Of a stretch of 13,631 bases of DNA, positions 8,379-13,631 are shown one piece after another (positions within the stretch are counted from its first letter, which is position 1; the number at the start of each line of letters is the position of its first letter). This DNA comes from Ochromonadaceae sp. CCMP2298 (taxonomy: Eukaryota > Sar > Synurophyceae > Ochromonadales > Ochromonadaceae). The stretch spans positions 1 through 13,631 of the forward strand of contig MU634280.1 of the NCBI GenBank assembly GCA_026770595.1. Reading direction: 5' to 3'. Both the position numbers and the translations under genes were made by a program. Below the pieces are notes generated by a model, which saw only the letters and a list, made by a program, of their open reading frames with translations, was not told where the DNA came from and ran no database searches.

Positions 8379-8733
8379 AAGTTACGTTTTCCTCCTGACA
8401 TTGCAAAGAGAGGACGTAACTTACGTCATTCCTTGCACACATTCTCCTCCTGCAGCTGCAAAGCATTCTCGCCAGCACATTCTCGTCACACTCTCGTCAC
8501 GTGCGAACTCTTGTTGGTTGCTGTGCGTTTGTTGCTGTGCATTTGCAAACTCTCGTCACGTGCGAACTCTTGTTGTTTGCAGTGCGTTTATTTCATTTCA
8601 TCGAGATGGCCACCATTCTCCAGATTCTCTTGCTGCTGTCCCTGCTTCCCTTTCTCTTTGCCTGGACATCCTCTCACCAGAACAATCGCATCTTCAGAGT
8701 TACCCGTAGCCCCACCATCCACACCTCCAGTCG
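8379..8733 (+). repeat. Right arm of large inverted repeat: rhodanese promoter and first codons
   Basis: This arm contains the rhodanese 5' flank and its first ~43 codons. It pairs with 8020-8360 across an 18-bp spacer (8361-8378). The innermost ~58 bp of the two arms are perfect complements, and the rest differ by scattered substitutions and short indels. Near-identity of both promoter and coding parts points to a recent duplication or to gene conversion between the arms. Confidence 0.93.
8490..8592. promoter_or_regulatory. 59-bp tandem duplication with CACGTG boxes, right arm (rhodanese promoter)
   Basis: The same duplicated block lies on the opposite strand here, with CACGTG at 8498-8503 and 8557-8562, again 59 bp apart. 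The nearer box ends 44 bp before the rhodanese ATG. Equal spacing in both arms shows that the tandem duplication preceded the inverted duplication. The boxes and the ACGT-core sites nearer the centre are plausible regulator sites, but no binding is shown. Confidence 0.55.
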
Positions 8734-9115
8734 CTTATTCATGGCGACCAAAGGCGGTGTCTCCACGCCGGAAGAATTGAAGGTGTTTGTTTCCAACGCC
8801 GGCAGCAAGCTCCTTGTCGTGGATGTAAGAAACCCCAACGCAGCCTTGGAACCTGGGGACCAAAAGAGTCTGGCCGTCGCACCCCTGCCTTCGCCCCAAG
8901 TTCGCCCGCAAGGTCTCCATTTAGTGTGGGATCGTACCAGTGACTCGATGGCTCTGCCGGACGTGTCCAAGGATACGCCTATTATCACGCACTGTGGTGG
9001 AGGGGGCAGAGGCCAGAAGGCCAAGGATTTCCTCGAGGCGAATGGCTTCACCGCTGTGCTTAATGGAGGGGGGCCGAAAGAGACAGAGTGCTGGGCCGAG
9101 TTTGGGGAAAAGTAA
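8606..9115 (+). CDS. Single-domain rhodanese with plastid-type presequence
   Basis: A 169-residue protein. Residues 1-19 form a strong signal peptide (LLLLSLLPFLFA), predicted to be cut before Trp20. A Ser/Arg/Asn-rich, acid-free stretch follows to about residue 48, matching the bipartite targeting signals of red-type complex plastids. The rhodanese domain spans ~52-168, with VVDVRNPNA near its start and the active-site loop HCGGGGRG, where Cys130 would carry the persulfide and Arg135 closes the loop. Such proteins move sulfane sulfur; a cyanophile acceptor is typical, but the in vivo partner is unknown. A stretch of ~30 residues between the VDVR motif and the catalytic loop is Pro-rich and unusual. 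The ATG is supported by the signal peptide that starts there. AATAAA lies 4 bases after the stop. The first ~43 codons are duplicated in inverse orientation upstream. Confidence 0.87.
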   Translation: MATILQILLLLSLLPFLFAWTSSHQNNRIFRVTRSPTIHTSSRLFMATKGGVSTPEELKVFVSNAGSKLLVVDVRNPNAALEPGDQKSLAVAPLPSPQVRPQGLHLVWDRTSDSMALPDVSKDTPIITHCGGGGRGQKAKDFLEANGFTAVLNGGGPKETECWAEFGEK

Positions 9116-9118
9116 ATC

Positions 9119-9124
9119 AATAAA
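9119..9124 (+). terminator. Possible polyadenylation signal of the rhodanese gene
   Basis: AATAAA occurs just after the TAA stop codon (9113-9115). It is very close to the stop, so the 3' UTR would be short. A second AATAAA at 9414-9419 is an alternative. Confidence 0.3.
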
Positions 9125-9205
9125 CAGTACTGTCAAGGGTGCTTCTTCTTACCCCCTTATTCCGCCAAATACACTGTACCATTGTACCATTATAGTTATG
9201 GAAGA

Positions 9206-9370
9206 GAGCATTTCATCCATCCCCGGCGTTTCTATCCACTGTCGGCGCTGGAGCGACGGAAATACGAAGATGTTCGCACCCTCCGACAACCCGGAAATGT
9301 GCCACAGCAGAGGGCGGAATGATTGCACGAACAAAGTAGACAAACCTTCACCTTCCCTTGTGTCTGATAA
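9206..9370 (+). pseudogene. Truncated copy of the MYND gene first exon
   Basis: This stretch matches 5857-6090 of the MYND locus. From ATG 9270 it encodes MFAPSDNPEMCHSRGRNDC, against MFAPFDNPEMCHNSRGTNDC in the intact gene. One codon is missing and several are changed. At the codons for the central Cys pair, the sequence jumps to one that matches the middle of the MYND intron (CTTCCCTT-GTCTGAT). About 59 bases, including the end of exon 1 and the splice donor, are therefore deleted. No ARM-repeat sequence follows; the frame ends at TGA 9390-9392. It cannot encode a zinc finger and is a relic of a local duplication. Confidence 0.85.
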
Positions 9371-9627
9371 CTCTGAACCGAAGATGTGTTGAACTCTATT
9401 ATAGTTTGTATATAATAAAGAGAACCGGGGTAGATACGTATGGTATATGTGTATTGTAGATATGTATTCGAGTGTCCCTCTGACTGGAGCACTCTCCCCT
9501 CCCCACTCTGACACCTCTCTGATATCTCTGCGACACCTATGTGACACCTCCACTCGTCCCACTGTAGCAGCATAGCAGCACAGCATAGCAGCACAGTGAT
9601 ACAGCATCCAAGCGACACTGCATCACA
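9371..9627. other. Convergent 3' region before the kinesin gene
   Basis: About 257 bases between the MYND relic and the kinesin stop codon contain an AATAAA at 9414-9419 (plus strand). They also contain a short imperfect repeat of AGCAGCATAGCAGCACAGC at about 9566-9597. No coding potential or RNA gene was recognised. Confidence 0.5.
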
Positions 9628-12514
9628 TCACAGCGCGAATCCGTTCATCACCGAGCAGCCGGCCTTGCTCTTCCCCTCCCTCTCCAAGCTCACACTGGCC
9701 CTCGCCAGATTGCTCTGCGTCTCCCTCTTCAACGCCGTCCACAGCGCCCTGCCCATCGCCCTCACACCTAAATCGTCCTCCGCCGTCTCCAACCAGGCCC
9801 GCCCCTCGCCCGCACCGCGCCCCTCTGCACGCCTGGCCCTGAACTGCTGCGCAAAAAGGTCAGCCATATTGGTGGCCGACAGGAGCAGCAGCCCCGGCCC
9901 GTCGATGCCAGGGGGCAGCACGACGTGCGCGAAGCGGCCCCTTTGGGTGGTCAGCAGCCAGGCAGCCACCTCCCCCTCCCCCCAGGCGTCCACGGGCAGG
10001 GCCAGGCGCGCACCACTACCACTACCACTGCTGCTGTGGGGTCCCTTGCGCACCCCTGGGCGGGGGGGATTTAGAGGCACGTCCACTGAGCAGCGGTGCA
10101 CCAGGCTGTGCAGCTCGGGACTCATCAGGACCTGGGAATGCGGAATAGGGAATAGGGAATAGGGAATAGGGAGGAGGTAGTGGTGTACGTGAGTGTAAAT
10201 TTCTAGAATTTTTGGAATTTATATAAATATAGAATAAAATAAAGGTTTAAAGTGCATCACGACCCCAGTCCCCAGGGACCTTATATATAATATACTCACC
10301 ACGTGCGCTAGGGAGTTGAGGGAGTGCTGCAGGTCCACTGGCGTGGGCGAGAGTGTGGTCATGAGGGTGGTGCGGGTGTGGGGGGAGAAGCACTGCTTGA
10401 GCACCTTCGTCAGCAGGTGTGCGCGGAAGGGGATGCGCACGGAGGGGGGGGCAGTGGAGGTGGGGGCAGAGGGGGTAGGGGTAGGGGTAGGGGTAGGGGT
10501 AGGGGTAGGGGTAGGGGTAGGGGCAGTAGTAGAAGCAACCGCACCAGCACCCGCGGTGGGAGCTTTGACTTTGACTCCTACGCTACCATTACCGCTGCCG
10601 CCATTACCAATACCCCCACTGCCACTGCCGTTGCCCGTGCTGTTGAACAGGTTGTGCCCGTTGTCCTGCAGCACTGAGGTGAAGCGGTCCACGCCCAATA
10701 AACCTTGGTGGTAAGCCACGAAGCAGTCTTTCAACGCCATGAGGGCGAAGTTTATATCAGCTGACTCCTTGTGCTGTGCGGCGCTCATGGAGGTGGTTTC
10801 GTAGTTGCGCTCTGAGCCCGCCAGATCCACCAGAGTCACCCTGCCCAGCACTGGGGCGGGGGTGCTGCTGCCGCTGCTATTGCCACTGTCACCACTGCCG
10901 TTCTGGTCGCCCTTAGCCTCCCCACTCTCCTGGGGATGGTCGCTCTTTGTGCGCAGGAATGCCCCCAGAGATCTGTCCTTGGTGGGGGCAGGGGCAGAGG
11001 TGGGGGCGGAGACAGAAGTTGGTGTGGGGGCAGAGGTGGAGGTGGGGGTAGAGGTGGGAGCAGAGGCTTTGGTAGAGGCAGAGGCAAGTATCTCGATGGT
11101 GCAGACTGCATGCGAGCGAGAGGAGATGGGGTTTCTCTCCGTGACCTTCGAAGAACGCAGAGCTAGCGCGTCTTCTAGCAGGCCCATCAGCTGATCCGCA
11201 CTGGAGAGGGTTAGCTCAACGCACCTAGCGCCCCGGAGGTGCATCTGATCGTTGGCGTCGCTGCGCAGGTGCACGACGTTACGTGACGCCAATAGGTCGT
11301 AACACTGATGGAATAGGTGTTTGCGATGTGGGGGGGTTTAATAGGTGTTAGGAGCAGTAGGTGGGTTTAATACATAATACATAGTCTCCTCACCTTCTTC
11401 CCATGCACCTCGTAGAACGTTACGCGTAGGGTGGCTCCCACCATCCTGTGTGCGGTGTACTGCAGTGCCCCGTTCAGCGTGTAGGTCTTGCCGGTGCCGG
11501 TCTGTCCGAAGCAGAGCAGCGAGGCGGAGTGGCCTAGACCCATCTCTGCCCAGGCGAGCAGCGGCTCCACTGCGTCGGCGCAGACAGTTCTGGTGAGAGA
11601 GAGGAGAGGAGAGGAGAAAAGGAGAGGAAGAGAGGGAAGAGGAGAGGAGGGAAGAGAAGGAGAGATGAAGAGGGTTTGCGGGGATGAAGGGGATACATGA
11701 AGGGGGACAATGGTTAGGGGTAGTGGTTAGAAGCAGTCCGCAGAGCAGTGAGCAGGCAAGCAAAGATATGCTGAGGCAAAAGTAGAGGCAAGAGTACTCA
11801 CTTGTTGCTCGCACTCTCATCGAACACCTTATCCACCACAAACTGGTGGTGCATCATGGACAGCTGACGACCGTTACGCGCCAAACGTCCCTCGTGCAGC
11901 GTGAGGCCTGCGTGGGTGTCCACGGAGCACACGTCGTACGCGCCGAACGCGTGCTCCCACGGCATCATGGGCCGCTTGCGCACGCAGATGCGGAAGGGAG
12001 AGCTGCCCCCGAGCGCCTTGGCCCCAGCCCCAGCTGCAGCCCCAGCTGCAGCCCCAGTCCCTGTCCCAGCTCCAGCCCCAGCAGCAGCAAGACTTTCCGG
12101 GGCTGGCGCAGAATGGGGTGCAGACGTGGGCGCAGGTGCAGGCGCAGGCTCGACTGGCAGCGCCTCCGCGATCTTGCGGCGGATCACTGAGGAGGTCACG
12201 AGGGACCCGTGTCCCGGAAACGCGTATTCCACGATGTGGCGCAGCGTCTCGGAGGAAATCTTTTGAAGCACGCTGCGTCTGTTGCTCAGCGCCGTGACCA
12301 GCTCGTCGACCAGCAGGTAGTCGGAGATGGCCAGACACAGCTGCGGGGCATTGAGCATCGCCATCTCACGGTGGCTGACGTGGGCTCGGCCGTCCGCCAC
12401 AGCGCCAGCCCACTCCGCGTCCTGCTGCTGGCGACTCTCATCTCGCACATCTGTTCCGAGCTCGAAGTCCACCCACGCTGTGTCCAGCCTGGGGTCCTTC
12501 GCTGATGTCGACAT
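9628..12514 (-). CDS. Kinesin-13-like motor protein with C-terminal SAM-like domain
   Basis: Four exons encode 805 residues: 12514-11802, 11589-11394, 11304-10300 and 10131-9628. Introns are 212, 89 and 168 bp, with donors GTGAGT, GTGAGG and GTGAGT; all joins keep frame. The motor starts near residue 173 (FRICVRKRP) and has a P-loop (FGQTGTGKTYT, 265-275), switch I (NPISSRSH), switch II (LVDLAGSE, 460-468) and a late helix (PFRAHLLTKVL). The closest family by motif is kinesin-13/KIF24, known for microtubule depolymerisation. However, the class KVD finger is not visible and KEC reads KDC, so activity is uncertain. Low-complexity inserts lie at ~378-456 and ~517-590. A SAM-like domain follows at ~685-775. 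ATG 12514 is the first ATG after TAA in this frame. The N-terminal 170 residues contain an Ala/Pro/Gly-rich linker. Confidence 0.88.
10142..10169. repeat. 7-bp tandem repeat (GGAATAG)4 in kinesin intron 3
   Basis: Four exact copies of GGAATAG lie close to the acceptor of the last kinesin intron. On the coding strand they supply a CTATTCC tract near the branch/pyrimidine region. This is a microsatellite of no evident further role. Confidence 0.8.
10472..10519. repeat. Hexamer repeat (GGGGTA)8 inside the kinesin coding exon
   Basis: Eight exact GGGGTA units on the plus strand are read on the minus strand as eight Thr-Pro dipeptides. They fall in the second low-complexity insert of the motor domain. 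Because the unit is 6 bp, copy-number change would lengthen or shorten the protein without shifting frame. Confidence 0.92.
11592..11700. repeat. Purine-rich tract in kinesin intron 1
   Basis: The plus strand is almost pure GA (GAGAGGAGAGGAGAAAAGG-type). On the coding strand this is a long polypyrimidine tract before the CACCAG acceptor at 11590-11595. Confidence 0.75.
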
Positions 12515-12815
12515 CGTAGTGGAGGTTCCCGGAAGATAAGCGAATACAGATGATTCTGCGGCGAAGGGCAGATCCACATCAACAGAACACCTCTGAAGCG
12601 AGTAGTTCTTCTGTGACAGATTGGCAACTTAGATCCGTTGCAAAAAGCTCAAAGATTGGCATATGTTACACACAAATATATCGTAACGGATGTCTATACA
12701 AGTGAAACAGGATTTTGGCCAGCCCTCTCCTTTGCTTGTTTCTACATGTTATGTTGTGGAGATGTGTGCAATCGATCCCCATCCAAACCATCGTCGCCGC
12801 GCGTAGATAGAGGGT
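12515..12815. promoter_or_regulatory. Divergent promoter region between kinesin and RPC9
   Basis: These 301 bases separate two divergent start codons and presumably hold both promoters. No TATA box, ACGT-motif cluster or copy of the inverted-repeat sequence is visible here, in contrast to the coiled-coil/rhodanese pair. Confidence 0.45.
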
Positions 12816-13631
12816 ATGGAGGTGGTGACGGCGAACGACGGTCTGCTGACCAACCTGGAGGTGATGCAGGTCATCGGCGAGAACCGACTCAGGAGGGCGG
12901 GTGCGGGCAACAACGCCCCGGAGTTTCAGCACAGAGAGGAGATCGAGGTTAAGGTGAGGACCTGGCCTTTGGCCCATCGCCTTCGCTGTGGATGCCGAAC
13001 AGACACCTCCGCCCTGACACACACCCTGAAACACACCCTGAACCACCCTGAACCACCCTACACCGCTTCCGCTCTCCACCCAGACCGCCAGCTACATCGC
13101 CGCCTCTCGCAGCGGGCAGCTGACCAGCGAGGCGCTGCGGGAGTGCATCGGGCGCATCAAGGCTTTGGACCTGGGTCTGACGGAGGCGGAGATTCTGCAG
13201 ATCACCAACCTGGCCCCCGAGAGCGACGTGGAGTTCTACCTGGTAAAACCCGCATAGTTATACACACATACTCATATACACCCACATAGTTATACACACA
13301 TACTCATATAAACTCACATGTACCTGGTGAGTGCTCTACCGGTACCTGATCAGTCCCCTGCTGCTTCCTGTCTCCTGCCCTCTACCCTCTACCGTCTGCT
13401 GTCTGCCGACTGCTGTCTGCCGACTGCTGTCTGCCGACTGCTGTCTGCCGACTGCTGTCTGCTGTCTGCTGATGGACGGTGCATAATATGTGGCGTGTGC
13501 CAAGCGCCTCTCTGAGCCCTGGCCCTTACCCTGAACCTGCCTCTACCTCTGCCTCTACCTCTACCTGTACCTGTACCTCCACCCCCTCCCCTCCCCCCCC
13601 CCTACCCCCCCCCGCCCCCCCCCTATCAGAT
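12816..13631 (+). CDS. RPC9: RNA polymerase III subunit RPC9 (CRCP), 5' part
   Basis: Exon 1 is 12816-12953 (46 codons) and exon 2 is 13084-13242 (53 codons). They are joined by a 130-bp GTGAGG...CCCAG intron that keeps frame. The start MEVVTANDGLLTNLEVMQVI and the later LGLTEAEILQITNLAP...VEFYLV fit the Rpb4-fold subunit RPC9, which pairs with RPC8 to form the stalk of RNA polymerase III. After CTG 13240-13242 a GTAAAA donor is followed by an in-frame TAG (13255-13257). The family continues for roughly 25-40 more residues, so I infer a second intron from 13243. The window ends with a long C/T tract and TATCAG, a good acceptor at 13628-13629, so exon 3 would begin at 13630 and run off the edge. 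The gene is therefore partial here. Confidence 0.82.
13253..13316. repeat. 32-bp tandem duplication in RPC9 intron 2
   Basis: CATAGTTATACACACATACT and the following 12 bases occur twice, starting at 13253 and 13285, with a few differences at the end of the second copy. Just after them, TACCTGGTGAGT (13320-13331) resembles the exon 2 end and its donor (TACCTGGTAAAA), perhaps from the same slippage event. Confidence 0.8.
13396..13475. repeat. 14-bp tandem repeat (CTGCTGTCTGCCGA) in RPC9 intron 2
   Basis: Four exact copies of CTGCTGTCTGCCGA are followed by a shortened, CTGCTGT-only continuation. This is a minisatellite in the inferred second RPC9 intron. Confidence 0.88.
13530..13629 (+). other. 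Polypyrimidine tract and inferred acceptor of RPC9 intron 2
   Basis: CTCTAC-, CTGTAC- and then C-run repeats build a ~90-base pyrimidine-rich tract that ends in CCTATCAG at 13622-13629. This is the form of a strong 3' splice site, and it lies where RPC9 must continue. The long C homopolymers are likely to be length-variable or error-prone. Confidence 0.5.

Noticed and set aside
7979-8401. Open frames in the left and right repeat arms (7979-8401 minus, 8338-8709 plus) with Cys/Leu-rich translations
   Set aside because: They are in a different frame from the rhodanese presequence or use non-ATG starts, and their matching translations only mirror the inverted repeat. They are promoter sequence.
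8020-8733. The inverted repeat as a transposon or MITE
   Set aside because: One arm is functional promoter and coding sequence of the rhodanese gene, and I see no target-site duplication at its outer ends. A gene-derived duplication explains it better, although the central palindrome could still derive from a small element.
10472-10519. GGGGTA array as an interstitial telomere
   Set aside because: The unit is not TTTAGGG or TTAGGG, it is short, and it keeps the kinesin reading frame.
10316-11194. Gly/Val- and Arg/Gly-rich plus-strand frames opposite the kinesin third exon
   Set aside because: They are shadows of the Pro/Thr/Ser-rich coding repeats on the minus strand, where kinesin motifs are unmistakable.

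Overview
This window looks like nuclear DNA of a eukaryotic microbe, most likely a flagellated alga with a red-type complex plastid (an ochrophyte or similar). Evidence for a eukaryote: spliced genes with GT-AG introns of about 70-390 bp, an axonemal PACRG protein, a kinesin motor, a MYND/armadillo protein and an RNA polymerase III subunit. Evidence for a complex plastid is weaker: two proteins start with a signal peptide whose predicted cleavage site is followed by an aromatic residue (Ala|Trp and Ser|Phe), as in the 'ASAFAP' presequences of these algae. The species cannot be named from the sequence alone.

Eight gene loci alternate strictly between strands. From left to right: (1) a broken P-loop NTPase gene, minus (226-2573); (2) a Nudix hydrolase, plus (3122-3694); (3) PACRG with four exons, minus (4209-5481); (4) a MYND zinc finger/ARM-repeat protein with two exons, plus (5929-7350); (5) an unrecognised coiled-coil protein, minus (7521-7994); (6) a rhodanese with a plastid-type presequence, plus (8606-9115); (7) a kinesin-13-like motor with a C-terminal SAM-like domain and four exons, minus (9628-12514); (8) the 5' part of the Pol III subunit RPC9/CRCP, plus (12816 to the window edge). 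This makes four head-to-head pairs with gaps of about 300-610 bp and three tail-to-tail pairs.

The most unusual region is 7995-8735. The gap between the coiled-coil and rhodanese genes is one large, nearly perfect inverted repeat with arms of about 340-355 bp and an 18-bp spacer. The right arm is the rhodanese promoter plus its presequence codons. The left arm is a copy of the same module pointing at the coiled-coil gene. In the left copy the start codon is ACG, the presequence frame is otherwise kept (one 3-nt indel), and a TAA then separates it from the coiled-coil ORF, which lies in the same frame. This looks like a duplicated promoter-plus-targeting module placed in front of a second gene and then partly decayed. 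A motif from the centre of the repeat also occurs upstream of the MYND gene, and a truncated copy of the MYND first exon lies just after the rhodanese gene. Genes 4-6 therefore share a history of local duplication.

The remaining sequence is 5' and 3' flanks with short tandem repeats and low-complexity introns. I saw no tRNA, rRNA, CRISPR array or autonomous transposon.
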